Part shown: in pieces, positions 40,565 to 49,683 of the stretch
Layout: the number at the start of each line of letters is the position of its first letter
How positions within the stretch are numbered: position 1 is the first letter of the stretch
Origin: JBCDJI01 sp964351865
GTDB lineage: Bacteria > Verrucomicrobiota > Verrucomicrobiia > Methylacidiphilales > JBCBYL01
DNA: 64,000 nucleotides
Assembly (NCBI GenBank): GCA_964351865.1
Contig: CAYGPJ010000004.1
Coordinates: 67,376 to 131,375 of the forward strand
Reading direction: 5' to 3'
Notes under the pieces: model-generated
The model's database searches: none
Told to the model about the DNA's origin: nothing
What the model saw: the letters and a program-made list of their open reading frames with translations, nothing else
Made by a program: the position numbers and the translations under genes

Positions 40565-42424
40565 ATGTCTACTGAACCCACCCTCACCAGCCGCGAAGAT
40601 TTGCGTAATCTCGCTATTATCGCCCACATTGATCACGGAAAAACCACTCTGATGGATCAGTTGCTCAAACAATCCGGAACCTTCCGTGATAATCAGGCCA
40701 CTGAAGAACGCATGATGGATTCCATGGATCTTGAGCGCGAAAAAGGGATTACGATCCGCGCTAAGAATGCCTCAGTCTTATGGAAAGACGTTTTTATCAA
40801 CATCGTTGACACCCCCGGGCATGCCGATTTCGGTGGAGAAGTCGAACGTATCATGAAAATGATCGATGGTTGTATCCTGATTGTGGATGCTTTTGAAGGG
40901 GCTCAGGCGCAGACCAAATTCGTGCTGCGCAAAGCACTCGAAAACGGCCTCAAGCCGATTGTACTGATCAATAAAATCGACCGCGAAAACGCTCGCCCCA
41001 ACGAAGTGCTTGATATGACCTTCGATCTTTTTTGCGATCTGAATGCGACTGACGAACAGCTCGACTTCCCCGTCATCTACGCCTCGGCACGTGACGGCTA
41101 CGCCGTAGACCACTGGGCCGGATCGATCACCGATGAAATCACCTCCCAGAAAATGGACGTGCTCTTTGATGCGATCCTTAAACATGTTCCGGCACCGACC
41201 GCCATTCCCGATGCCCCCTTCCAGATGATGGTGGCTAACCTTGATTACTCCGACTATGTCGGCCGACTTGCTTTTGGAAAAATCAGTGCCGGTAAAATCT
41301 CCGTGGGAGATTCCTTCACCTGTCAACACGGCGATGGCACTCACAAGACCGCCAAAGTCACCAAGATTTTTTCCTATCAGGGAATGAAGCAGGTAGAGCT
41401 CCAAACTGCCGATGCCGGGATGATTGTAGGACTGGCAGGTATTGAAGAAGTCTATATCGGTGAAACCCTGTCCGCTTCACCAGATCAGACGCCACTTCCT
41501 TTCGTGGCCATCGATCCCCCCACCATTCAAATGCAAATACTGGTGAATGATGGTCCCTTGGCAGGCCGGGAAGGTAAATTTCTGACCGCACGCCATATCA
41601 GAGATCGTCTGATTCGGGAAACCCGCACCAGCGTTGGACTGGAAGTTGAAGAAACCGAGGTCGCCGGCACCTTCCGCGTCAGTGCCCGCGGAGAAATGCA
41701 AATTGCTGTCATTGTAGAACAGATGCGCCGGGAAGGCTTCGAACTGATGGTTTCCCGTCCGGAAGTCATCCTGAAGCAAGGTGAAAATGGTGAAACCCTT
41801 GAGCCGTATGAAACCATCTTCGTTGAGGTGCCCAGTGACAAACTGGGCGATGTGATTCAGAATCTAGCCGAACGTAAGGCCGAGACGCAGGATATGAAGC
41901 ACCAGACTTCTACCGTGCTGGTAGAAGCCGTTATCCCGACTCGTGGGGTGATCGGCTTTGAAACCGACCTGCTGAACCTGACCCGCGGCGAAGGCATTAT
42001 GAGCCATATCTTTAAAGAATACGGTGAATGGAAAGGTGAAATCAAGTCACGCCAGAACGGTGTGGTCATCTCCATGGAAGACGGCGAATCCAAAGCCTAC
42101 GCGCTGGATACCCTGCAAATCAGATCCACCCTGTTTATCGGAAACGGTGAACAGGTTTATAACGGCATGATCATCGGCCAGAATGCACGTCCGGAAGATA
42201 TGACCGCCAATCCTTGTAAAGCCAAACAGCTCAACAACATGCGTTCGTCAGGTGAAGGAAAGGGCATTCAATTGACGCCACCACTGAATCTCAGCCTGGA
42301 ACGCATGCTGGAATACATCGCTAACGATGAATACGTGGAGGTCACTCCGACGAAACTCCGTATGCGCAAGAAATACCTGGATGCTACCGTGCGTAAGCGT
42401 ATGGAGAAAAAGAAAGAGGGTTAA
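40565..42424 (+). CDS. typA: Translational GTPase TypA/BipA
   Basis: A ribosome-associated GTPase helping ribosome assembly and stress adaptation. The 619 residues match the family. G1 AHIDHGKTT (20-28), G2 around GITIRAKN, G3 DTPGH (82-86) and G4 NKID are intact, followed by the beta-barrel, EF-G-like III/V domains and the C-terminal domain. TypA-specific RAKN replaces the TAxx of EF-G. The gap from the DUF62 gene is 9 bases, so they may be co-transcribed. Confidence 0.96.
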   Translation: MSTEPTLTSREDLRNLAIIAHIDHGKTTLMDQLLKQSGTFRDNQATEERMMDSMDLEREKGITIRAKNASVLWKDVFINIVDTPGHADFGGEVERIMKMIDGCILIVDAFEGAQAQTKFVLRKALENGLKPIVLINKIDRENARPNEVLDMTFDLFCDLNATDEQLDFPVIYASARDGYAVDHWAGSITDEITSQKMDVLFDAILKHVPAPTAIPDAPFQMMVANLDYSDYVGRLAFGKISAGKISVGDSFTCQHGDGTHKTAKVTKIFSYQGMKQVELQTADAGMIVGLAGIEEVYIGETLSASPDQTPLPFVAIDPPTIQMQILVNDGPLAGREGKFLTARHIRDRLIRETRTSVGLEVEETEVAGTFRVSARGEMQIAVIVEQMRREGFELMVSRPEVILKQGENGETLEPYETIFVEVPSDKLGDVIQNLAERKAETQDMKHQTSTVLVEAVIPTRGVIGFETDLLNLTRGEGIMSHIFKEYGEWKGEIKSRQNGVVISMEDGESKAYALDTLQIRSTLFIGNGEQVYNGMIIGQNARPEDMTANPCKAKQLNNMRSSGEGKGIQLTPPLNLSLERMLEYIANDEYVEVTPTKLRMRKKYLDATVRKRMEKKKEG

Positions 42425-42440
42425 TCGCCTCCCCTGAACC

Positions 42441-42740
42441 ATGCCTGGTGATTATCAGGAGCCGGATCGACTCAATCAAAGCTGGTCGCAAGTCACTCCA
42501 CGCTACTCGGACAAAAGTGCTATCTCGGCCCAAATGATCCGCTATGCGCGGGGCTCTCTGAGTCCCGGTAAAGGCTGGTTCGGTAGAATCATCTGCCAGA
42601 TTGTCTTCATCCTCTTTTTCATTCTGCCCGGTTCACTCTTTATCCTGATGGGGCTCAAATCCGGCTGGATGGGCGGGCTACTCGGTCTGGTGCCTACCAG
42701 TATCGGACTGCTGCTCAGTTATATCATCTGGAAAAAATAG
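42441..42740 (+). CDS. Small membrane protein, unknown
   Basis: A 99-residue protein, 16 bases after typA on the same strand. The N-terminal 50 residues are polar (YQEPDRLNQSWSQVTPRYSD); the rest holds two predicted helices (about 52-70 and 75-95) and ends WKK. No known family was recognised. A terminator-like hairpin follows its stop. Confidence 0.6.
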   Translation: MPGDYQEPDRLNQSWSQVTPRYSDKSAISAQMIRYARGSLSPGKGWFGRIICQIVFILFFILPGSLFILMGLKSGWMGGLLGLVPTSIGLLLSYIIWKK

Positions 42741-42762
42741 TTTCACCACTCTGGTTTCGTAA

Positions 42763-42790
42763 CACCTGATATTAGGTGGTTTTATATTTA
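42763..42790 (+). terminator. Probable intrinsic terminator after the typA transcript
   Basis: Stem cacct (42763-42767) and aggtg (42774-42778) with a 6-base loop, followed by gttttatattta. The stem is short, but the T-rich tract and the position after the small membrane-protein gene support it. Confidence 0.45.
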
Positions 42791-42831
42791 TCTATTCAAT
42801 ATATTAGTTATATTAAGGCTTGGATTTCCGC

Positions 42832-44046
42832 ATGCACTGGCCACCACAGATTGATTTTGACCAGACCATTTCTCAAATCCGCCAGTGGTCATTCCCGTTA
42901 ATTACCGGCATCATCTCGGCCCTGTTGATCGCAAATTGCTATCCGGAATTTTACCACCAGGTGTTAAATTTCCCGTTACTGACTTTCTGGTTCGGCCAAC
43001 ACTGCACCCCTCATTTTTTAATTAACGACGTATTCATGGTCTTCTTTTTCGGGGTCGCCGCCAAGGAAATCACCGAATCATTTCTGCCCGGCGGAGCACT
43101 ATCCTGCTGGCAAAATGCCGTTAATCCATTGATGGCGACACTCGGTGGCGTGCTGGGCGCTGCCGGATGTTTTTTGTTTCTAAATGCCCTGATGGGGTCG
43201 CCCGCATGGACCCGTGGTTGGGGAATCCCCACCGCAACGGATATCGCATTAGCCTGGTTGGTCGGGCGCTTCATTTTCGGACGCCACCATCCCGCCCTCT
43301 CCTTCCTGCTTTTACTCGCCGTAGCAGATGACGCCATCGGTCTCGGTATTATTGCTGTCGCCTACCCGGATCCGGAGTTTGCGGTGCACCCCGTGCAGCT
43401 GATTTGGGTCGTGGTAGGGATTCTGATAGCCGCCGGCATGCGCTGGGCCGGGCTGCGTCACTGGTTTCCCTACATCTTTATCGGCGGATGTTTCTCCTGG
43501 TGGGGGTTTCACTCGGCTCATCTGCACCCGGCATTGGCGATCGTGCCGATTGTCCCCTTTATACCAGCCGGCCCGCGCGATCTGGGATTGTTTCGTCAGC
43601 GAGCACCCTCCCGCTTGGGGGCTTTGGTCAATCAATCCAGCCCGCTGGAATCCTTTCAAAAATTCCTCAGCCCACCGGTTGACTTCGGCTTGTTCTTTTT
43701 TGCTTTTGCCAACGCAGGCGTGACCTTAAATCAAACGACTAACTTGACGTGGCTTATTCTGATTTCACTATTCGCCGGCAAAACCTTCGGTGTGGTCGGC
43801 TTCAGCGCCTTGGGAAAAGCTCTGGGATTTCCTTTACCGGCCGGCATGGGTTTCCGACATTTGTGGGTCGCGGGAATGATCGCCGGCATCGGACTCACCG
43901 TCGCTCTGTTTGTTTCTAAAGAAGCCTTTACCGACTACGGTTACCAGAGCGCTGCTAAAATGGGCGCTTTGCTCTCGGTGACGGCCATCATTCCAGCATG
44001 GATCTGCGGCTACTTGCTGAAAGTCAGAGAAATCCAGCCAGCTTGA
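42832..44046 (+). CDS. nhaA: Na+/H+ antiporter NhaA
   Basis: Exchanges cytoplasmic sodium for external protons across the inner membrane. From ATG 42832 the protein is 404 residues with about 12 hydrophobic helices. The family motifs are INDVFMVFFFGVAAKE (64-79), GIPTATDIALAWLVGR (131-146) and the ion-binding Asp166-Asp167 in AVADDAIG. A TTG at 42820 would add four residues. The insertion after helix V (about 176-200) is typical. Confidence 0.93.
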   Translation: MHWPPQIDFDQTISQIRQWSFPLITGIISALLIANCYPEFYHQVLNFPLLTFWFGQHCTPHFLINDVFMVFFFGVAAKEITESFLPGGALSCWQNAVNPLMATLGGVLGAAGCFLFLNALMGSPAWTRGWGIPTATDIALAWLVGRFIFGRHHPALSFLLLLAVADDAIGLGIIAVAYPDPEFAVHPVQLIWVVVGILIAAGMRWAGLRHWFPYIFIGGCFSWWGFHSAHLHPALAIVPIVPFIPAGPRDLGLFRQRAPSRLGALVNQSSPLESFQKFLSPPVDFGLFFFAFANAGVTLNQTTNLTWLILISLFAGKTFGVVGFSALGKALGFPLPAGMGFRHLWVAGMIAGIGLTVALFVSKEAFTDYGYQSAAKMGALLSVTAIIPAWICGYLLKVREIQPA

Positions 44047-44067
44047 GCAGCTCTATGGATGCTCTGA

Positions 44068-44460
44068 TTATTTCTCAGCGTTCTTAGCCTTTTTATCCTG
44101 CTGCTCTTTTTTCGGTTTCGTCGCTTGCTTGGCCACCTTTTTCGCTGCCTGCTTAGCTACTTTCTTCGGAGCCGCCGTCTTTTTCGCTACCCGCTTAACT
44201 ACCCGCTTCGCACTTTTTTTAACGGCTGGCTTGGCCGCCTTCTTAGCCGCCTTCTTAGCCGATTTTTTCGCGACCTTTTTCGCTGCTTTACTGGCGGTCG
44301 GTTTGACTAATTTTCGACGCTGTTCGTCCATTAACTGACCTTCGGCCTGCACCCAAAATTCCCAACCGTTCCCCTCCGGGCGTCCTGCCTGCTCCCACAG
44401 ATAATACGCGCGCTTTTCAATCTCTTTGCCAATATCGTGAATGGATTCTGATTTGTTCAT
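44068..44460 (-). CDS. DUF2934 domain with histone H1-like Lys/Ala tail
   Basis: A 130-residue basic protein. The N-terminal 43 residues match DUF2934 (IEKRAYYLWEQAGRPEGNGW), a domain of unknown role. Residues 50-130 are repeats of KKAAKKxAK with valine and proline, as in bacterial histone H1-like proteins that coat DNA. The two parts together suggest a nucleoid-associated protein. It is convergent with nhaA. Confidence 0.8.
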   Translation of the reverse strand: MNKSESIHDIGKEIEKRAYYLWEQAGRPEGNGWEFWVQAEGQLMDEQRRKLVKPTASKAAKKVAKKSAKKAAKKAAKPAVKKSAKRVVKRVAKKTAAPKKVAKQAAKKVAKQATKPKKEQQDKKAKNAEK

Positions 44461-44560
44461 AGCTCCTTAAAAATCGTGGTTTACACCGGAAGTTACAACA
44501 CTTATTAAAAACCCATTCTCCCATTTGACATTTACGATCATTCACTAGGTTAATTAAATC

Positions 44561-45262
44561 ATGATGACTCATCGCCCTTCAGATTCACGCGGACGGACCC
44601 ACATCAATTGGCTCGATAGCCGACACTCCTTTTCCTTCGGCGGTTACCAGGATCCGGACCACCTCTCATTCGGCAGCTTGCGCGTCATCAACGACGATCG
44701 CGTTGCTGGCGGTGCTGGCTTCCCCACCCACCCCCACCGGGATATGGAAATCCTGACTTACGTAGTGGAAGGTGCCGTCGCGCATGAAGACAGCATGGGC
44801 AACCGCAAAACAGTGGAAGCCGGTCGCCTGCAAACCATGACCGCGGGAACCGGCATCACCCACAGCGAATTCAATCCGCTCCCCGATCAGGAAACCCGCT
44901 TTCTACAGATCTGGATCACCCCACGGGAAAAAGGACTCACCCCTGGCTATGCCGAGTGGCAACCGGATGCCACCTCAACAGGACTGAGCCTAATGGCCTC
45001 CGCCGATGGCCGCGACCACAGCGTCGTCATCCAACAGGATGTCGATGTCTACTTGTTCAAAGCCAACTCCAACCCCAACTCCAATCCCGTGACTTTAAAT
45101 CCAAGGTCACAGCGAAAGCAGTGGCTGCAAGTCATGACCGGCAGTATCACCCTCAATGGAACCGAATTGAACGAAGGAGACGGCGCAGCCATCGAAAAGG
45201 AGTCCACCATTGAGCTTTCCGGCAGTCCGAATGCCAGCGCCCTCTTTTTTGATATCGGGTAA
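44561..45262 (+). CDS. Pirin-family metalloprotein (YhhW-like)
   Basis: A 233-residue bicupin. Metal ligands are His57, His59 (THPHRDME), His101 and Glu103 (ITHSEFN). Some pirins have quercetinase activity, others act as redox or transcription cofactors. The C-terminal cupin is shortened and contains an Asn/Pro-rich stretch (NSNPNSNPVTLNP). A repeat element follows its stop. Confidence 0.88.
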   Translation: MMTHRPSDSRGRTHINWLDSRHSFSFGGYQDPDHLSFGSLRVINDDRVAGGAGFPTHPHRDMEILTYVVEGAVAHEDSMGNRKTVEAGRLQTMTAGTGITHSEFNPLPDQETRFLQIWITPREKGLTPGYAEWQPDATSTGLSLMASADGRDHSVVIQQDVDVYLFKANSNPNSNPVTLNPRSQRKQWLQVMTGSITLNGTELNEGDGAAIEKESTIELSGSPNASALFFDIG

Positions 45263-45294
45263 TGCTCCCGGCCCCGAAGGGTGTCAGGACCAAC

Positions 45295-45401
45295 GCGCTG
45301 AACGATAGGGGACGGAGTAATATTTTCCACGAATCTCATATTCTGAACTTTGATAACGGTGTGCGGTAAAAAATTACTCCGTCCCCTATCGTGGGCCACC
45401 T
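45295..45401. repeat. GGGGACGGAG element copy B, perfect 19-bp inverted ends
   Basis: Ends cgataggggacggagtaat (45303-45321) and attactccgtcccctatcg (45373-45391) are perfect inverted repeats around a 51-base core. The flanks gcgctgaa and tgggccacct are shared with the other copies. The gap 45263-45437 holds this element and no gene. Confidence 0.85.
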
Positions 45402-45437
45402 TCTATCGCCTGACAAAATCGTCCAAAGGGCCCTACA

Positions 45438-46625
45438 TCAAAAAAACAGCCCACCCGCCAGCGCGGCTAGCAGCACCACTCCCCAGGCGGGAATTTTGAG
45501 GATCGCCAGCAGAAAAAAGCAGATCAGTGCCAAGGCGAAACTCCCGCCCCCACTGACCCCTTTCGTCCAGACCGGATCATATAGCGCCGCTAACAGCAAT
45601 CCCACGACCACGGCGTTCGCCCCCGCCAGCGCTCCCTGCGCTTTGGGCAGACTGCGCAACTTATCCCAAAAAGGCAGCGCTCCGGGGACCAGCAACCAGG
45701 TAGAGAGAAAAATCGCCACCAGGCATAACGCTGAGCCCACCCAGGCCGGCAGTTCCCAAAGTGAAGGATTTACCGAAGCTCCTAAAAATGACGCAAAAGT
45801 AAACAGCGGCCCCGGCACCGCCTGCGCCGCTCCGTATCCCCCTAGAAAGGATTCCGCACTCACCCAACCGGGCCGAACCACTTCTGTTTCCAACAAGGGC
45901 AACACCACATGCCCGCCACCAAAAACCAGTGCTCCCGCACGATAGAAACTATCAAATAAATCAATCGCCAGATGATCCGTTGCGCGACTAGCGATCGGTA
46001 AACCCACCAGCAGCACAAAGAAAATCCCCAAACATGTCATGGCTACTTTCCAACCGGGTTTCCAAGGGAATGCTTCCGTCGCCTGCTCGTGCTGCTTCGC
46101 TTGAATGGTCAGCACCCCGGCGAAGCCGCCAGCAAGAATCACCCCCAATTGAACCAGCGGTGTCGGAAAGATGACCAGGATGGCGGCAGCCACAAAAGCC
46201 ATCAGACGACGCACTAAATCCGGGCACAGCTTGACCGCCATCCCCCACAACGCATGTGCCACCACCGCGACGGCCGCCACCTTCAAACCCGTCAACCAGC
46301 CCGGCTCCACCCCGCCCGCATAGCGAGTAAACCCATAGGCGCAAAGTGTCAGAAAAAGTGCTGACGGCAGGGTAAAGCCCAACCACGCCGCCGCGCCTCC
46401 AGCCCACCCACCACGGAATAAGCCCAAGGTAAATCCTACCTGACTGCTGGCAGGACCCGGCAAAAACTGACACAGCGCAATCACATCCGCATATTGCGCT
46501 TCTGAAATCCATTTACGCTTCGCAATCAGTTCATCCCGAAAGAATCCCAAGTGAGCCACTGGCCCACCGAATGAAGTAAACCCCAGTTTCAGAAAAACCA
46601 GTAAGATTTCGAAGAAAGATTTCAT
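45438..46625 (-). CDS. chrA: Chromate transporter ChrA
   Basis: A 395-residue inner-membrane protein with two tandem CHR domains, each of about five helices. Domain 1 opens FLKLGFTSFGGPVAHLG and contains LCQFLPGPASSQ; domain 2 has the matching FGGGHVVLPLLE and AAQAVPGPLFTF. ChrA exports chromate. ATG 46625 is preferred to TTG 46634. No regulator or chrB is nearby. Confidence 0.9.
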   Translation of the reverse strand: MKSFFEILLVFLKLGFTSFGGPVAHLGFFRDELIAKRKWISEAQYADVIALCQFLPGPASSQVGFTLGLFRGGWAGGAAAWLGFTLPSALFLTLCAYGFTRYAGGVEPGWLTGLKVAAVAVVAHALWGMAVKLCPDLVRRLMAFVAAAILVIFPTPLVQLGVILAGGFAGVLTIQAKQHEQATEAFPWKPGWKVAMTCLGIFFVLLVGLPIASRATDHLAIDLFDSFYRAGALVFGGGHVVLPLLETEVVRPGWVSAESFLGGYGAAQAVPGPLFTFASFLGASVNPSLWELPAWVGSALCLVAIFLSTWLLVPGALPFWDKLRSLPKAQGALAGANAVVVGLLLAALYDPVWTKGVSGGGSFALALICFFLLAILKIPAWGVVLLAALAGGLFF

Positions 46626-46723
46626 ACAGGCCAATCACCATGCCATGACTTTCGACTCACGAAAGTGAGAAATCACCAGTCACATAGTATTCACAAATCG
46701 TGAATATTACTTCTCGTAGTTCA

Positions 46724-46805
46724 TGTCACATGATATGGCGGGAACTGTAGGCCGAGATTGCATCTCGGCTCCTTTTAAACTGGCGAGATGCAATCTCGCC
46801 CTACA
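46724..46805. repeat. Two-hairpin palindromic repeat (family copy 2)
   Basis: Ends tgtag (46746-46750) and ctaca (46801-46805). The inner hairpins are gccgaga/tctcggc (46751-46769) and ggcgaga/tctcgcc (46782-46800). The leading segment from 46724 is shared with the truncated copy at 25102. No gene lies in 46635-46840. Confidence 0.65.
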
Positions 46806-46840
46806 TGTTAAAACATAATTCGGAAACGATCTGGTTCAGA

Positions 46841-48124
46841 CTAATCTCGCGAATGGACAGGAATTAATCCCGCGACCTGACGCGCCAGAACTTGCTCAGA
46901 GGGTTGAACCAATAGCCATAAGCGACTCTGTTCAGAAAGATCATTCAGATACGCGAGAGTTTCCCCGTATTGCTGAATGCCGTAGCGCTCAATTGCTTCA
47001 GGAAACACATAGGCCGCTAACTCTTTTGCCCATTCATCTGATTTATTCAATTGGTGATGGGGCCACTCCAACTCTCCAGCCGCATACGGAGCCAAGTAGG
47101 AGGTCGCCGTTTTAAGTAGCTCTTGCCCGTTGGATTCAGATTCATAGTTCCAAAGATTGACCCCCACCCGATCGGCCAAGTCAGCCATCGCATAGAGACC
47201 GCGCAAATTATACAGGCTGTATTCCCAGGAACGTGAACGGCGTAACTCGTATTTTTGTTCTCCCACCGCATTAATCTGTCGCTCCATTCGTTCCACCGGA
47301 AAAGACAGCGCTATCTTGCGCGCTAAATCTTCTCTGCCGACATAGAGCGCGATGGCGGTGATGTGCACATCATGCCAGGTGCCATGATTATTTTTCCGTC
47401 TGCCATCTTTTTGGCCGAATTCACCATTCACCACCCAATCCAGATAGCGGGAATACCACCTTTTCAAATCACCTTCATCCTGCGTGGTCCAATGGTCAGA
47501 TGCTTCAATCAAACGTGAGGCATCAAGGATCATTACTAACTCCGAGCCGCGAATCACTCCCAGCGAACAGCCATCCATCAAGCCGGGAATGACCTGAGCC
47601 GCATTAAAGTTGGGATTCATGGCGGTGGCCTCATCAAGAAACCACACCCTCAGCAGTAAAGCCGCCCGCTGCGCATAACGCTCATCCCCGGAAAATTGAT
47701 ACGCCAACGCGAGGGTCTGGACCGTCCGCATGAACTCAAAATATCGCTCCCGATCATAGGCATCCGATTTAGCTTCAGGGTTCACTTTACCATCACGAAA
47801 GTAATACGGCTTACCGCCCGGCAGCCAGGGGATGGGCCAGAAATATGGCGAGAGTGTGCAGAAGTCGTGAACGTCTCCACTCGGAGGTGTTTTCGTTTTC
47901 TGAGTCACCGTATAGGGACCATTCGTCATCACACTATCGGCTTGCCGTATCAGGGTCTGATACGCGGGCTCTAACTTCGCATTCTCCCCGAGTTGCTGCA
48001 ATTGGGCCGTGCTGCTGGCGATCGCCTCTGCATCCCATAAATACAGTTCCAGCGCGGAGCAAACCGACAGCATTGCCGTCCATGTCACTAGCAGACATGC
48101 CAACACTTTTAACTCAAATCTCAT
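46841..48124 (-). CDS. Alginate-lyase-family protein (PF05426-like), secreted
   Basis: A 427-residue protein from ATG 48124, with a signal peptide (MRFELKVLACLLVTWTAMLS, cleavage after CSA about 25). The catalytic-domain motif NNHGTWHDVH with conserved Asn and His, and the PYFWPIPW and DREREYF-like stretches, fit the alginate lyase family, which cuts mannuronate-type polymers by beta-elimination. Start M51 of a longer frame (48142) is possible. It is divergent from a sulfatase maturase, hinting at marine polysaccharide use. Confidence 0.85.
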   Translation of the reverse strand: MRFELKVLACLLVTWTAMLSVCSALELYLWDAEAIASSTAQLQQLGENAKLEPAYQTLIRQADSVMTNGPYTVTQKTKTPPSGDVHDFCTLSPYFWPIPWLPGGKPYYFRDGKVNPEAKSDAYDRERYFEFMRTVQTLALAYQFSGDERYAQRAALLLRVWFLDEATAMNPNFNAAQVIPGLMDGCSLGVIRGSELVMILDASRLIEASDHWTTQDEGDLKRWYSRYLDWVVNGEFGQKDGRRKNNHGTWHDVHITAIALYVGREDLARKIALSFPVERMERQINAVGEQKYELRRSRSWEYSLYNLRGLYAMADLADRVGVNLWNYESESNGQELLKTATSYLAPYAAGELEWPHHQLNKSDEWAKELAAYVFPEAIERYGIQQYGETLAYLNDLSEQSRLWLLVQPSEQVLARQVAGLIPVHSRD

Positions 48125-48220
48125 TGCGTATGAATAAGTCATACTTATATTAGGATTGTCTATCCAACATCGTCCGGAATCAACCCTGCAATCCGGCATT
48201 TGAAAGTTAGAAGATTTATT

Positions 48221-49528
48221 TTGAGCACTGAACCGACAACTTATAGTCCCTCCACCCCGGTTATTGCGGGCCCGACAGCTGCGCCATTCCATATCATGGC
48301 CAAACCCATCGGCCCGATCTGTAATATCGGCTGCAAATACTGTTTCTATCTGGAGAAAGAAAATCTCTTTGAAACTGGTGAGAAGTGGAAGATGAGCGAA
48401 GAGACTCTGGAACGCTATGTCCGTAGCTACATTGAATCTCAGCCGGCAAACAGCCCCTCCATCGTTTTTGCCTGGCAGGGAGGTGAACCCACCTTAATGG
48501 GCGTTGATTTCTTTAAAAAAGCCGTCGCGTTTCAAAAGAAATACGGTGCCGGCAAACCTATTGAAAATGCCTTTCAGACAAATGCTACCCTGATCGACGA
48601 AGAATGGGCATCGTTCTTTAAAGACAACAACTTCTTAATCGGCGTCAGTATTGACGGTCCGGAAAAGCTACACGATCACTATCGCGTCACCAAAACCGAT
48701 CAACCGACCTGGAAAACCGTCATGCGCGGGATTGAGTATTTGCAAACAGCTGAGGCTGAATTCAACACCCTCACCTGCGTCAACCGGGTCACTTCACAGA
48801 AACCTCAGGAGGTTTACCGCTTTCTAAAAGGCATCGGCTCCAAATATCTGCAGTTCATCCCCATTGTGGAACGTCGTCCAGATGGAGCCGCTAAGAAGCT
48901 GGGCTTGGATCTTTCGGTTCCGCCACAGTCGGCACACGACGATGAAGATGATCCGCGCATCATGCCCTGGTCAGTTAAATCCAAAGACTACGGAACCTTT
49001 CTCACCTCTATCTTTGATCGCTGGGTGCGCCATGATGTCGGACGTATCTACGTGCAGATTAATGACGTCGCTCTTGGAAAGTGGCTCAACATCCCCGGCG
49101 GGCTGTGTATTTTTTCGGAGACCTGCGGTAGTGCACTGGCGATGGAGCACAACGGCGACGTCTACTCCTGCGATCACTATGTCTATCCTGATTACAAGTT
49201 AGGTAATATCGCCAATACCGCGATGCCGGATCTGATCGAATCTGACCAGCAAAAGAAATTTGGAACGGATAAGCGCGACACCCTGCCGCAACAATGCATT
49301 CAATGCACCTACCGCTTTGCCTGTAACGGAGGCTGTCCCAAGCAGCGGTTTATTGAAACCGAAGATGGCGAGCCGGGACTGAATTATCTGTGCGAAGGTT
49401 ATTACCACTTCTTCCAGCACATCGATCCCTACATGCGGGTGATGGCCCAACTCTATCAACACAAACAACCACCCGCCGCGATCATGGAACTACTCAAACA
49501 GGGGAAGGTTCCTGGTGTGAAAAAATAA
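48221..49528 (+). CDS. Anaerobic sulfatase-maturating radical SAM enzyme (anSME)
   Basis: Converts a Cys or Ser of type I sulfatases to formylglycine in the cytoplasm. Radical SAM cluster motif CNIGCKYC (CxxxCxxC), MAKPIGPICN lead-in, and the SPASM auxiliary cluster cysteines (CIFSETCGSALAMEHNGD, CDHY, CIQCTYRFACNGGC) are present. TTG 48221 is chosen because AGAAG lies 7 bases before it; a TTG at 48200 and an ATG at 48296 are alternatives. No sulfatase gene is in the window. Confidence 0.9.
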   Translation: MSTEPTTYSPSTPVIAGPTAAPFHIMAKPIGPICNIGCKYCFYLEKENLFETGEKWKMSEETLERYVRSYIESQPANSPSIVFAWQGGEPTLMGVDFFKKAVAFQKKYGAGKPIENAFQTNATLIDEEWASFFKDNNFLIGVSIDGPEKLHDHYRVTKTDQPTWKTVMRGIEYLQTAEAEFNTLTCVNRVTSQKPQEVYRFLKGIGSKYLQFIPIVERRPDGAAKKLGLDLSVPPQSAHDDEDDPRIMPWSVKSKDYGTFLTSIFDRWVRHDVGRIYVQINDVALGKWLNIPGGLCIFSETCGSALAMEHNGDVYSCDHYVYPDYKLGNIANTAMPDLIESDQQKKFGTDKRDTLPQQCIQCTYRFACNGGCPKQRFIETEDGEPGLNYLCEGYYHFFQHIDPYMRVMAQLYQHKQPPAAIMELLKQGKVPGVKK

Positions 49529-49539
49529 GGTTTCTGACG

Positions 49540-49646
49540 AAGGTGGCCCACGATAGGGGACGGAGTAATTTTTTCCTGCCACCCGGTTTTAAAAAGGCTA
49601 ATATCGCTTGCACGGAAAATATTACTCCGTCCCCTATCGTTCAGCG
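49540..49646. repeat. GGGGACGGAG element copy C, perfect 19-bp inverted ends
   Basis: Ends cgataggggacggagtaat (49551-49569) and attactccgtcccctatcg (49621-49639) are perfect. The 51-base core closely matches the copy at 30098, while the flanks are those of copies A and B in reverse order. It sits between two converging genes. Confidence 0.85.
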
Positions 49647-49683
49647 TTTTAGTAAATCAATTCGTGAATCTGTACGATAAACT

